Shown piece by piece: positions 18,205-26,592 of a stretch of 64,000 nt of DNA. Made by a program: the position numbers and the translations under genes. How positions within the stretch are numbered: the first letter of the stretch is position 1; each line of letters starts with the position of its first letter. The notes under the pieces are model-generated. The model did no database searches, was not told the origin of the DNA, and saw only the letters and a program-made list of their open reading frames with translations. Source of the DNA: JAITWN01 sp964437335 (GTDB taxonomy: Bacteria; Pseudomonadota; Gammaproteobacteria; SZUA-140); the NCBI GenBank assembly GCA_964437335.1, contig CAYTGL010000001.1, forward strand, positions 62,001 through 126,000. The letters are read 5' to 3'.

Positions 18205-18529
18205 AGACTATACGTCCGTCTTCCAGCTGGAATGCAGTGCCCAGACGCACGCCGGCACCGCTCAGTTCGGTATCAGTGACCCGCTGGACCTTGATCTCGG
18301 TACCCTGCTTGGTAATGATCTCGATCTCGCCATCGGCGCTCTGTTTGGTGATCGTGATCTCACTCTTGTCATCAAACAGTTCGAGCAGATTGAAGGTCAT
18401 GAACAGCGCGATCATCATGCTGACGATCAGCACGATGCTGGCGTCGAACAGGTTGGCCATGCCGGCCAGTGGATCCATGTCGCCATGATGCTGAGCGGTC
18501 TCGCCGCGACGCATGTATTTCAGGCTCAT
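18191..18529 (-). CDS. DUF2149 family protein, ExbD-like partner
   Basis: A 112-residue protein with a short cytoplasmic N-terminus, one membrane helix (ASIVLIVSMMIALFMTFNLLEL, about residues 29-50) and a small soluble domain (EIEIITKQGTEIKVQRVTDTELSG). This topology is like ExbD/TolR and matches DUF2149 proteins found beside MotA/TolQ/ExbB channels and CobN-like genes. It overlaps the ExbB-like gene by four bases (ATGA) and the CobN-like gene by 14, implying coupled translation and probably one complex. The role proposed is to carry proton-motive force from the channel to the periplasmic chelatase; this is inference. Confidence 0.75.
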   Translation of the reverse strand: MSLKYMRRGETAQHHGDMDPLAGMANLFDASIVLIVSMMIALFMTFNLLELFDDKSEITITKQSADGEIEIITKQGTEIKVQRVTDTELSGAGVRLGTAFQLEDGRIVYVPE

Positions 18530-19140
18530 CGGGATTCCTCTGCCGGTTTAATGGTGGCGGTGACGGTGCCCGACCGCTGTGTGTGGCCTTGGTATACGAC
18601 ACCGTCAATCGCGGCACGCTCGGTGAGGTAGCGCATCTCGATGATGTCCGATCTGATCCATTGTTCTCTTACCAGGGCGATCGCGAAGGCGACGACGCCG
18701 GAGCCCAGACCGACCACGGCAGCATTGAAGGCATGGACCATGTGCTGGGCCATTGATGGCATGCTGCCGTGGGCGAGCGCCGCCAGCGCGACGCCCATCG
18801 GGATCAGGGTGCCCATCAGGCCGATGCCGGGACCGGCACGCACGACGAAGCGGGCACGCTCGACCGGCTTATTGATCTTGCGCTCAGACTCCTGCAGCAG
18901 GCTCTCGATTTCGAGGTCGAGATGTTGTTGTCCTGTTGTGGCAATCAGTTGGCTAAGATCCTTGCGGTAATTGTCGATCGCGGGTCGCAAGCCGCGCTTG
19001 CGATCCAGATGTTCACGTACCAAGCCACCGATCAGGATCAGCACATAGAAAACAAGTGCCACCAGACCCAGGATGACCGGATAGTAGAGGACGGCACTGA
19101 CCACGTAGAGAAAGCCTTCAGCCATTTGCATGATATTCAT
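18526..19140 (-). CDS. MotA/TolQ/ExbB-type proton channel
   Basis: A 204-residue inner-membrane protein with helices near residues 18-37 (YYPVILGLVALVFYVLILIG), 110-130 (PGIGLMGTLIPMGVALAALA) and 145-163 (FNAAVVGLGSGVVAFAIALV), the typical three-helix plan of ExbB/TolQ. The segment RAGPGIGLMGTLIPMG matches the conserved glycine-rich TM2 region of the family. The ATG at 19140, five bases after the preceding stop and behind GAGGG, is chosen over an upstream in-frame extension that lacks family similarity. No standard exbD or tonB is adjacent, so it probably powers the DUF2149/CobN partners rather than only TonB. Confidence 0.85.
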   Translation of the reverse strand: MNIMQMAEGFLYVVSAVLYYPVILGLVALVFYVLILIGGLVREHLDRKRGLRPAIDNYRKDLSQLIATTGQQHLDLEIESLLQESERKINKPVERARFVVRAGPGIGLMGTLIPMGVALAALAHGSMPSMAQHMVHAFNAAVVGLGSGVVAFAIALVREQWIRSDIIEMRYLTERAAIDGVVYQGHTQRSGTVTATIKPAEESR

Positions 19141-19144
19141 CAAA

Positions 19145-19831
19145 CTACCCTCGCTTGCGCTGTAAAAAACCAAGAACAAATGCAGACACCAGGATGATCG
19201 GGACAATCCAGTCTGCTGCCATGCTGCTGTCGGCGGCACCATCGTTCGCCCTTTCAACACCGACCGGGATCTGCTCGGGAAACACGACCAGATAAAGCAG
19301 AAAGGCCCCTGACCAGAGCAGGGTGATTGCGACGCTCAGCGAGAATTTCCGGTGTCTGGCGACGCTCAAACGATTCGCCGTGGCCACGGTCATGGCGATG
19401 GTCAGTAACGCGGCCGCCGCCATCACGACGCCAGACTGGCCTGTGACGATCAGGCTTCCGGCGCCGAGGGCGATCAGCAGGGCGATGACGCCGACTGGGC
19501 TATGTATATATGTACAGCGTCCCCGCCACGTTGCAGACATCGCGCTGAAGCAGCGGGCTGCGAGATACCCCCCCAGCAGAGCGGCCAGCAACGGCAGGCC
19601 GGACTGCAGCAGGTAGGTCAGCAACGGTGATATTGCGAACAGCGATTGTGCTTCGAGCCAGACCATCGCCCATATCAGTAGCACAGCCTCGATCACCAGC
19701 ACCGCAAGGCGGGCAGATCGAGGCGGGGCCTGGTCACCGGCGACGCCGGGTCTTACCAGATCCAAGGTCATGATCGCAACTGAGGTGGTCACAATGACGA
19801 ACCACAAGCCGAGCGACAGACTGATACCCAT
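19145..19831 (-). CDS. polytopic membrane protein, DUF2162-like
   Basis: A 228-residue protein with about seven hydrophobic segments, from SLGLWFVIVTTSVAIMTLDLV at the N-terminus to WIVPIILVSAFVLGF at the C-terminus. Size and company (ExbB-like, DUF2149, CobN-like) resemble the DUF2162 putative transporters in comparable archaeal and bacterial clusters; the family call rests mainly on context. GGAG six bases before the ATG supports the start. It is the first gene of the tightly packed set and its stop lies five bases before the channel gene. It could be the inner-membrane permease for the product, which is a guess. Confidence 0.6.
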   Translation of the reverse strand: MGISLSLGLWFVIVTTSVAIMTLDLVRPGVAGDQAPPRSARLAVLVIEAVLLIWAMVWLEAQSLFAISPLLTYLLQSGLPLLAALLGGYLAARCFSAMSATWRGRCTYIHSPVGVIALLIALGAGSLIVTGQSGVVMAAAALLTIAMTVATANRLSVARHRKFSLSVAITLLWSGAFLLYLVVFPEQIPVGVERANDGAADSSMAADWIVPIILVSAFVLGFLQRKRG

Positions 19832-20147
19832 TCAATTCTCCACTGCGTCGAATCCCGGGTTCCCGGATATGGTGGAATCGACAGTTATGGCTAAGACGGA
19901 TCAGACAGGTCCAGGTGGACAAAAAGCCACGAATATTCTTGATTTGGCGATATTACTGCTGGTTAATGATTCGCACGGGGGGTGAATCTGCGAGAGTTGC
20001 TGGTGGAGTAAATTCTGCGGCCGCCCTGGGAAGCCCTGATCATGCTGGCGATCATGACCCTGCTGGTTCCCGGGCCTCCTCTGGTCACGTTGCTCACGCT
20101 GCCTGTGATGGCGCGTCTCGCGAGCGCAGGAGTGAATGGACTCCGGG
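19832..20147. other. 316-base gap between fecR and the CobN operon
   Basis: No supported gene. It probably holds the promoter of the downstream minus-strand operon. An unsupported plus-strand frame at 20042-20176, overlapping the fecR end, would encode a hydrophobic peptide beginning MLAIMTLLVPGPPLV; without a ribosome site or known family it may be a gene remnant. Confidence 0.4.
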
Positions 20148-21116
20148 CTAGTGCGCGGCGTGATCCAGCCGGATGAATCTGTCGTCCAGCGTGGCTTGCA
20201 CCGGCAGTGCGGCTTCAAGGGTATCGAATAACAGCCGAAGATCATCGGATCTGAATGTTCCACTGATCTTCATTTCAGCGATCGCAGGATCGCTGATGAC
20301 ATAGGTGATCGGATGATAACGCGTCAACTCGGACATCACTTCCTTCAAAGGTGTCTGGTCGAACCGTATGCGACCATCGCGCCACGCAATCACCGATTCC
20401 GGGTCCTGCTTGCCTAGTGACAGGAACTCCCCCGCAACAGTCGTATAAGATAACTTGTCGCCTCTGTTCATATGTACGGGATCGGTTCGACTGGTGGTGA
20501 CTTGGACAGCGCCATCGATGACGGTGACAGCGACATGGTCAGACTGCTTCCGGACATTGAAGCTCGTACTCAGATCCAGGATACGGCCTGACCCGGCAAT
20601 TACAACGAAGGGACGTTCGTCGTCTTTGCTTACAGTGAACAGCGCCTCACCATGATGGAGGTGTATTGTACGAGCTTTGCGCGAATAGGCGACTCGCAAC
20701 TCGGTATCAGTATTGAGATCAAGCCCCGAGCCATCCGCCAAAGAGATCGACATCCGCTCTCCCTTCGCTGTGCGAAGAACCTCATCGGGCGTATTCTGGT
20801 AATTGCTTAAGCTAAAAATCAGTGTGACTGAAAGGACGAAGATCAGCGCCGTGGCGACCTGGAACGTAGGCCATCTGAAGAAAGTGAAAGCTGGCTTGTG
20901 ATAGCTTCGTGCGGCCCAGCGCGCAGGAAATGGACGGGCTTTGAATGCCTCCATTGCATCCCACACTGACGTGATGCGCTCGAATTCCTGCTTGTTGCGT
21001 GTATCCGCCGTCAGCCATTCATCGAACGCGCGGAGTTCTTTCGGCGACATCTCGCCCGATTTCCGGCGCACGAGCCAGTGCCGTGCTTCATTTTTAATTC
21101 TTGTGTCAGACGCCAT
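20148..21116 (-). CDS. fecR: FecR-family anti-sigma/signal transducer
   Basis: A 322-residue inner-membrane regulator. Residues about 8-50 form the FecR N-terminal domain (EARHWLVRRKSGEMSPKELRAF), a single helix follows at about 85-104 (VATALIFVLSVTLIFSLS), and the periplasmic FecR domain contains AKGERMSISLADGSGLDLNTDTE and HHGEALFTV. The last 80 residues (VMSELTRYHPITYVISDPAIAEM) resemble the STN-like domain that meets the receptor. It binds an ECF sigma until the receptor signals occupancy. The ATG at 21116 is used; a GTG two codons earlier is possible. It follows fecI by 93 bases. Confidence 0.92.
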   Translation of the reverse strand: MASDTRIKNEARHWLVRRKSGEMSPKELRAFDEWLTADTRNKQEFERITSVWDAMEAFKARPFPARWAARSYHKPAFTFFRWPTFQVATALIFVLSVTLIFSLSNYQNTPDEVLRTAKGERMSISLADGSGLDLNTDTELRVAYSRKARTIHLHHGEALFTVSKDDERPFVVIAGSGRILDLSTSFNVRKQSDHVAVTVIDGAVQVTTSRTDPVHMNRGDKLSYTTVAGEFLSLGKQDPESVIAWRDGRIRFDQTPLKEVMSELTRYHPITYVISDPAIAEMKISGTFRSDDLRLLFDTLEAALPVQATLDDRFIRLDHAAH

Positions 21117-21209
21117 GGTCACGCGAAATACCCGGATAAGGAACGATTAATTAATAAGACGCTTAAGGCCCAAGTATATGGTCACTTCGGCGATGAAACC
21201 GGGGTTATT

Positions 21210-21740
21210 TCATAGGGATAGTCGATGTTCGCAGTGCTTCAGGGCCTTGAGGATATAACGCTGAACTGTTTTCTTGGACACGCCCAGTTGTGCAGCGATT
21301 TCGCTGTGGGTCAGCCCGTCGAGGCGGTTCAGGATGAAAGCATGTCGGCACATTTCTGGTAGCTCATCAAGAGCGGAAAGAAACTCTCGGAATTTCAGTT
21401 TACTATCGATAATGGTATCCATACCGGGGGCTGCCGATGAGACTTCATCCGTGTCGATCTCAACAGTTGTATGTTTTGATCGTGTATTGTCCCTGCGGAT
21501 CGAATCAATGGCGAGATTGGAAGCCGTCCTGAAGAGATAGGCTTGGGGGTTTTGGATTTCCTCGGGATTCGGGTGCTGTAGTATCTGAAGGTATGTCTTC
21601 TGAGCAATATCCTCGACATCATGGCGATTGATGCGACTATTCAGATAGTTATGTAATTGCACGCCGTAATGCATGAACAGTTGTGAGACGAATTCAGTGT
21701 TTCGAGAGGTCATCTTCAGGGTTACACTAGAGTAGTACAT
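21210..21740 (-). CDS. fecI: FecI-type ECF sigma factor
   Basis: A 176-residue extracytoplasmic-function sigma factor. Region 2 is NRHDVEDIAQKTYLQILQHP with PQAYLFRTASNLAIDSIRRD; region 4 is LPEMCRHAFILNRLDGLTHSEIAAQLGVSKKTVQRYI, the FecI form. It should be held by FecR and released when the STN receptor at 9261 is loaded. An alternative start is the ATG at 21713; neither has a strong ribosome site. The upstream sequence to 21845 is strikingly AT-rich and contains runs of AATAATAATAA. Its target promoters were not identified. Confidence 0.92.
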   Translation of the reverse strand: MYYSSVTLKMTSRNTEFVSQLFMHYGVQLHNYLNSRINRHDVEDIAQKTYLQILQHPNPEEIQNPQAYLFRTASNLAIDSIRRDNTRSKHTTVEIDTDEVSSAAPGMDTIIDSKLKFREFLSALDELPEMCRHAFILNRLDGLTHSEIAAQLGVSKKTVQRYILKALKHCEHRLSL

Positions 21741-21893
21741 ATGAAGAAATATAATAATAACATATTTCTTAAGAAATAGAATAGTGTAATATCGCCATCC
21801 TCTGAAGTTTTTTATTTTTTAATTACAGCAAGATATGCTTGCGTTAACTGACTGGGGAAGGGGGTTTTGACTGCAGGTAATCCGAATTAAGAC

Positions 21894-22268
21894 TCATATA
21901 CTCCTTCCAAGCATGATCCCGATCCAGGCCACAGCGAGACAAAGCATCACGCTCAGCACGACGTTCAGAACGGCCTTCAGCGCCTCGCCCTGTTCGATCA
22001 GCATCAGTGTTTCGAGCGAGAACGCCGAAAACGTCGTGAAGCCGCCGAGCAGGCCGGTGATCAGCAGCGCGCGCCACTCGGAACCGGCCTGCAGTCGCTC
22101 GACGAGCAGCACATAAAGGATTCCGACCAGCAGCGAACCGACCACGTTGACCGTCAACGTGCCGTAGGGAAAGCCCTTGCCGAGCAGGTGATGGGCCCCG
22201 ATCGTACTCCAGTAGCGAAGCAGGGCGCCGATGGCGCCGCCGAACGCGACCGCGATGGCATGGATCAC
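21894..22268 (-). CDS. crcB: CrcB/Fluc fluoride ion channel
   Basis: A 124-residue four-helix membrane protein that exports fluoride as a dual-topology dimer. Family motifs are FGGAIGALLRYW at residues 9-20, GTLTVNVVGSLLVG (about 36-49) and GLLGGFTTFSAFSLE (about 73-87), which holds the conserved TTFS stretch. It overlaps rarA by four bases and ends the ftsK-lolA-rarA-crcB transcript. No fluoride riboswitch is visible because the gene is embedded in the operon. Confidence 0.95.
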   Translation of the reverse strand: MIHAIAVAFGGAIGALLRYWSTIGAHHLLGKGFPYGTLTVNVVGSLLVGILYVLLVERLQAGSEWRALLITGLLGGFTTFSAFSLETLMLIEQGEALKAVLNVVLSVMLCLAVAWIGIMLGRSI

Positions 22269-23578
22269 GATCCCTGTTTCTCCTTGTCATCGAGCTCGCG
22301 CAGATGCGCGAGTTTTTCGGCGATCTTCTGCTCGAGGCCGCGTGACGCCGGATGGTAGTAATGGCGCGGCTTCAGACCGTCCGGGAAATAGTTCTCGCCG
22401 GCGGCATAGGCCTCTGCTTCGTCATGGGCATAGCGATAGGCCTTGCCATAGCCGAGTTCCTTCATCAATCGGGTCGGCGCATTGCGCAGGTGCAGCGGCA
22501 CGTCGAGCGAACCGTGCGTCTTCGCGTCCTGCATCGCCGCATTGAAGGCCATATAGACCGCGTTGCTCTTCGCCGCGCAGGCCATGTAGACGATGGCCTG
22601 GGCCAGCGCGAGCTCGCCTTCCGGGCTGCCGAGCCGTTCCTGCACATCCCAGGCATCGAGCGCCAGGGCGAGCGCGCGCGGATCGGCATTACCGATGTCC
22701 TCGCTCGCGATGCGGGTGATGCGCCTTGCGAGGTAGAGCGGATCGCAGCCGCCATCGAGCATGCGCGCGAACCAGTACAACGCCGCGTCCGGCGCTGAAC
22801 CGCGCACCGACTTGTGCAGCGCCGAGATCTGGTCGTAGAAGGCCTCGCCGCCCTTGTCGAAACGCCGGCCACCGCCGCTGACGACTTCTGCGACCAGGCC
22901 TTCGTCGATGATCCGCCGGCCCGCGTGTTCCGGCGCGAGGTCGGACAGGATCTCGAGGAAATTCAGCGCACGCCGCGCGTCGCCGTCAGCGGCGCGGGCG
23001 AGCAGATCGCGCAGGGGCGCATCGATCTCGAGCGCGAGCTTGCCAAGCCCCTGTTCCTGATCCAGCAACGCACGATCGATGACGGCGCGGATCGCTGCTG
23101 CATCGAGGGCCTTCAGCACATAGACACGGGCGCGTGACAGCAATGCGTTATTCAGCTCGAACGACGGATTCTCGGTCGTCGCGCCGACGAAGATGAAGGT
23201 GCCGTCCTCGACATGATGCAGGAAGGCGTCCTGTTGCGCCTTGTTGAAGCGATGCACTTCGTCGATGAACAGGACGGTAGGCCGGCTGTACGCCTGCATC
23301 GTCTGCTGCGCCGCTGCGATCGCGCCGCGGATCTCCTTGACGCCGGCGAACACCGCCGACAGGCTGATGAACTCCGCGTCTGCGCGATCCGCGATCAGCC
23401 GCGCGAGCGTCGTCTTGCCGCTGCCGGGCGGCCCCCACAGCACCATGGAATGCAACCGGCCGGATTCGATCGCGAGCCGCAGCGGCTTGCCCGGGCCGAG
23501 GATGTGTTCCTGCCCGATGATGTCCTCGACTCGCGCTGGCCGCATGCGATCCGCAAGCGGTCGGAGGTCGGCGGTCAT
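22265..23578 (-). CDS. rarA: replication-associated recombination ATPase RarA
   Basis: A 437-residue AAA+ protein (RarA/MgsA, related to clamp loaders and eukaryotic WRNIP1) acting at stalled replication forks. Walker A is GPPGSGKTT (about residues 49-57), Walker B LFIDEVHRFNKAQQD (about 102), sensor 1 GATTENPSFELN. The C-terminal half has the tetramerisation domain with GNADPRALALALDAWD and the terminal HYYHPASRGLEQKIAEKL. It overlaps lolA and crcB by four bases each. The lolA-rarA linkage is conserved widely in gammaproteobacteria. Confidence 0.97.
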   Translation of the reverse strand: MTADLRPLADRMRPARVEDIIGQEHILGPGKPLRLAIESGRLHSMVLWGPPGSGKTTLARLIADRADAEFISLSAVFAGVKEIRGAIAAAQQTMQAYSRPTVLFIDEVHRFNKAQQDAFLHHVEDGTFIFVGATTENPSFELNNALLSRARVYVLKALDAAAIRAVIDRALLDQEQGLGKLALEIDAPLRDLLARAADGDARRALNFLEILSDLAPEHAGRRIIDEGLVAEVVSGGGRRFDKGGEAFYDQISALHKSVRGSAPDAALYWFARMLDGGCDPLYLARRITRIASEDIGNADPRALALALDAWDVQERLGSPEGELALAQAIVYMACAAKSNAVYMAFNAAMQDAKTHGSLDVPLHLRNAPTRLMKELGYGKAYRYAHDEAEAYAAGENYFPDGLKPRHYYHPASRGLEQKIAEKLAHLRELDDKEKQGS

Positions 23579-24228
23579 TGCCGTTGCGCGCCCTCGCCGA
23601 TGACGTCGACGCCGGCGGGCGGCGCGAACTCGAACAGCGTGGGATCGATCGGGGTGTTGCGGCGGAGATCGCTGAAGCGGATCTGCACGGTTTGGCCGAA
23701 ACTGTCGATGATTTCCATCATCGACAGCGCGGCGTCCTGAAAGCCGAGAAAGATGCGGGTGAAGCTGGTTTCCTCGTCGCGAGGTTCGAGCAGTAGCCAG
23801 GTCAGCTTACCGTCGGGCTCGGGGTCGCCGATAAGGAACAATTCCGCGAGCGGTCGATCGGTGCTGAGTAGCAGCGCAGGCGTATTGCCAACCGAGGTAT
23901 CGAGTTCGGAGACGGTGACCTGCTCGAGATCGGGGTCGAAGACCCACAGCGTCGCGCCATTGGTGGCGATCAGCTGTTCGTACGGCGCCTCATAGGCCCA
24001 GCGAAACCGCCCCGGACGCAGGATCTGCAGGTTGCCGCGACTGTGTTCCACGATCTTTCCCTGTGGATCGATGATGGTCTGTTCGAAGTTCGCCTCCAGC
24101 GAGCGGAGATCGGTGAAAAATCGCAGCAGTCCGGCGCTGCTGTCAGCTTCCCTGGCGATGGATAGCGCCGGGGCGAGCAGGATCGGCAGGAGCGTCGCGA
24201 GGATCAGGCGGACTGCAATGCCGGACAT
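23575..24228 (-). CDS. lolA: outer-membrane lipoprotein carrier LolA
   Basis: A 217-residue periplasmic chaperone that moves lipoproteins from LolCDE to LolB. A signal peptide (MSGIAVRLILATLLPILLAPALSIA) precedes the LolA fold: FFTDLRSLEANFEQTIIDPQGK, GNLQILRPGRFRWAYEAPYEQLI, GATLWVFDPDLEQVTV, and a C-terminal LFEFAPPAGVDVI. It starts immediately before the ftsK stop and overlaps rarA by four bases, giving a fully coupled set. Confidence 0.96.
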   Translation of the reverse strand: MSGIAVRLILATLLPILLAPALSIAREADSSAGLLRFFTDLRSLEANFEQTIIDPQGKIVEHSRGNLQILRPGRFRWAYEAPYEQLIATNGATLWVFDPDLEQVTVSELDTSVGNTPALLLSTDRPLAELFLIGDPEPDGKLTWLLLEPRDEETSFTRIFLGFQDAALSMMEIIDSFGQTVQIRFSDLRRNTPIDPTLFEFAPPAGVDVIGEGAQRQ

Positions 24229-26532
24229 TCAGTCGACCGTGACCGGAGGCGGCGCAAGCACCTCCCGGCTGCCGTTCGATTCGAGCGGTCCGACGATGCC
24301 GGAGCGTTCCATCTCCTCGACCATGCGGGCTGCGCGGTTATAGCCGATCTTGAGGCGCCGCTGCACGCCGGAGATCGACGCGCGGCGGGATTCGGTGACG
24401 ATGCGAACGGCCTGGTCGTACAGCACGTCGACTTCCCCGGGCGGCCCTTCGCCGAATTCGTCACCGGTCTCCGCGTCGCCGTCCGTCGATTTCAGCACGT
24501 CGTCGAGGTATTCGGGTTCGCCGGCCTTCTTCAGGAAGCTGACGACCTTGTGAACTTCGTGATCGTCGACGAAAGCGCCGTGGATGCGCACCGGCACGCT
24601 GGTGCCGGGCGGCAGGTACAGCATGTCGCCGTGGCCGAGGAGTGACTCCGCGCCCATCTGGTCGAGAATCGTGCGTGAGTCTATTTTTGATGAGACCTGG
24701 AACGCGATCCGGGTCGGTATGTTGGCCTTGATCAGGCCGGTGATGACGTCGACGGACGGGCGCTGGGTCGCGAGTACAAGATGAATGCCGGAAGCGCGGG
24801 CCTTCTGCGCAAGCCGCGCGATCAGTTGCTCGACTTTCTTGCCGACGACCATCATCATGTCGGCGAGTTCGTCGATGATGACGACGATGTACGGGATCGG
24901 TTGCAGCGTTGCCGGCGCTTCGCCCTCGATCGGCTTTGCGAACGGGTCCGGGATCGGCGCGTCCTTTTCGATCGCGGCGGTGACCTTGCGATTGTAGTTC
25001 GCGATATTACGCACGCCGAGATGCGCCATCAGCGCATAGCGGCGGTCCATTTCGGCGACCGACCAGCGCAGCGCGTTCGCGGCCTCCTTCATGTCAGTGA
25101 CGACCGGCGCCAGCAGGTGCGGGATACCTTCATAGACCGACAACTCGAGCATTTTCGGGTCGATCATGATGATGCGCATGTCGTTTGGTGATGCGTTATA
25201 GAGCATGCTGAGCACCATCGCGTTGACCGCGACCGATTTGCCCGAGCCGGTCGTGCCGGCGATCAGCAGGTGCGGCATCTTTGCGAGGTCGACGATGACC
25301 GGATGTCCGCCGATGTCCTTGCCGAGTCCAAGCGACAGCGGCGACGAGGCGTCATCGTATTGCTTGGACTGGAGGATCTCGCTCAGGCGGACGACTTCGC
25401 GATGCTCGTTCGGGATCTCGAGGCCGATGACCGACTTGCCGGGGATGATGTCTACGATGCGCACGCTGATCGATGACAGCGCGCGCGCGAGATCCTTCGC
25501 CAGTGCGCTGATCTGGCTGACTTTGACGCCGGGCGCCGGCTGCAGCTCGAAGCGGGTGATCACCGGTCCGGGATTGACCGCGACGACCTCGACCTCGATG
25601 CCGAAGTCTGCGAGTTTCATTTCAACCTGGCGCGACATCGCCTCGAGCGTCGCGGTGGACAGTGCCTGGCCGCTCGGTTCAGGCGGATCGAGCAGCGACA
25701 ACGGCGGCAGTTCGCCGCTCTCGACAGGCGCGATGAAAAGCGGCACCTGGCGTTCCTTTTCGGCGCGAATGCTTGGTTCGAGCTGCTTGATGACCGGCTC
25801 GATGCGCGGCGGGGTGCGCACCTTCTTGAGTTTGCGTTCGTCCTCGACCGCTTCCGCGCGATGGCGCTTTACCTTGCGCGCCGCGACACGGTCACGCAGT
25901 CTCGATCCGAGGATGCGGATCTGGCTCAGAAATTCGAAGATGCCGCGGCCGATCGCGTCCATCAGAGCGAGCCAGGACAGCCCGGTGAACAGCGAGATGC
26001 CGGTCAGGAACAGCGCGATCAGGAACAGCGTTGTGCCGATGAAGCTGAACGGCGTGATCAGCGTGCTGCTGACGATGTCGCCAAGAATGCCGCCTGAATT
26101 GGCTGGCAGCGTGCCTTCGAGACCGGTGAAGTGCAGCGTCGCAAGTCCGCAGCCGGCGATCAGCGTCAGCATGAAACCGGCGCCGGTCAGCAGCGCCTGG
26201 CGCTTGCCGGTTCGGGCGGGATCGCTGCGGCCGCGGTAGACCAGCCAGCCTGCCCACGCGACCAGCGCGGGGAACAGATAGGCGAAGTAGCCGAAGTAGT
26301 GCAGGAAGATCGACGAGAACCACGCGCCGGCAAGGCCGCCGATGTTGCTGATTCGGTCTACGCTTGCGCTGTAGGACCAGCCCGGATCAGCGGGGTTGTA
26401 ACTGACGAGCGAGATCAGCATGTAGATCGCGATCGCGCCGAGCACGAACAGCGCGCCTTCGCGCAGGCCGCGGATCATGTGGCTCGCGATCGGCAGTGAC
26501 TGCTTGTTAGTCTTGCGCGTTGCCTGTGACAC
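24229..26532 (-). CDS. ftsK: DNA translocase FtsK
   Basis: A 767-residue divisome protein that pumps chromosomal DNA and activates XerCD at dif. The N-terminus has four membrane helices (residues about 22-190), then a short linker of about 100 residues, the beta/alpha motor with LIAGTTGSGKSVAVNAMVLSML (Walker A) and PYIVVIIDELADMMMV (Walker B), and a C-terminal gamma winged helix (ASISGVQRRLKIGYNRAARMVEEME). It lacks the very long linker of the E. coli protein. The GTG at 26532 is chosen because GGAG lies six to seven bases upstream; an in-frame TTG is 12 bases earlier. Confidence 0.96.
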   Translation of the reverse strand: MSQATRKTNKQSLPIASHMIRGLREGALFVLGAIAIYMLISLVSYNPADPGWSYSASVDRISNIGGLAGAWFSSIFLHYFGYFAYLFPALVAWAGWLVYRGRSDPARTGKRQALLTGAGFMLTLIAGCGLATLHFTGLEGTLPANSGGILGDIVSSTLITPFSFIGTTLFLIALFLTGISLFTGLSWLALMDAIGRGIFEFLSQIRILGSRLRDRVAARKVKRHRAEAVEDERKLKKVRTPPRIEPVIKQLEPSIRAEKERQVPLFIAPVESGELPPLSLLDPPEPSGQALSTATLEAMSRQVEMKLADFGIEVEVVAVNPGPVITRFELQPAPGVKVSQISALAKDLARALSSISVRIVDIIPGKSVIGLEIPNEHREVVRLSEILQSKQYDDASSPLSLGLGKDIGGHPVIVDLAKMPHLLIAGTTGSGKSVAVNAMVLSMLYNASPNDMRIIMIDPKMLELSVYEGIPHLLAPVVTDMKEAANALRWSVAEMDRRYALMAHLGVRNIANYNRKVTAAIEKDAPIPDPFAKPIEGEAPATLQPIPYIVVIIDELADMMMVVGKKVEQLIARLAQKARASGIHLVLATQRPSVDVITGLIKANIPTRIAFQVSSKIDSRTILDQMGAESLLGHGDMLYLPPGTSVPVRIHGAFVDDHEVHKVVSFLKKAGEPEYLDDVLKSTDGDAETGDEFGEGPPGEVDVLYDQAVRIVTESRRASISGVQRRLKIGYNRAARMVEEMERSGIVGPLESNGSREVLAPPPVTVD

Positions 26533-26592
26533 GGAATTCTCCAATGCTCCGGACGATCAATCGTTTCGGCCCCGGGGCCATTTGATCGCAGA

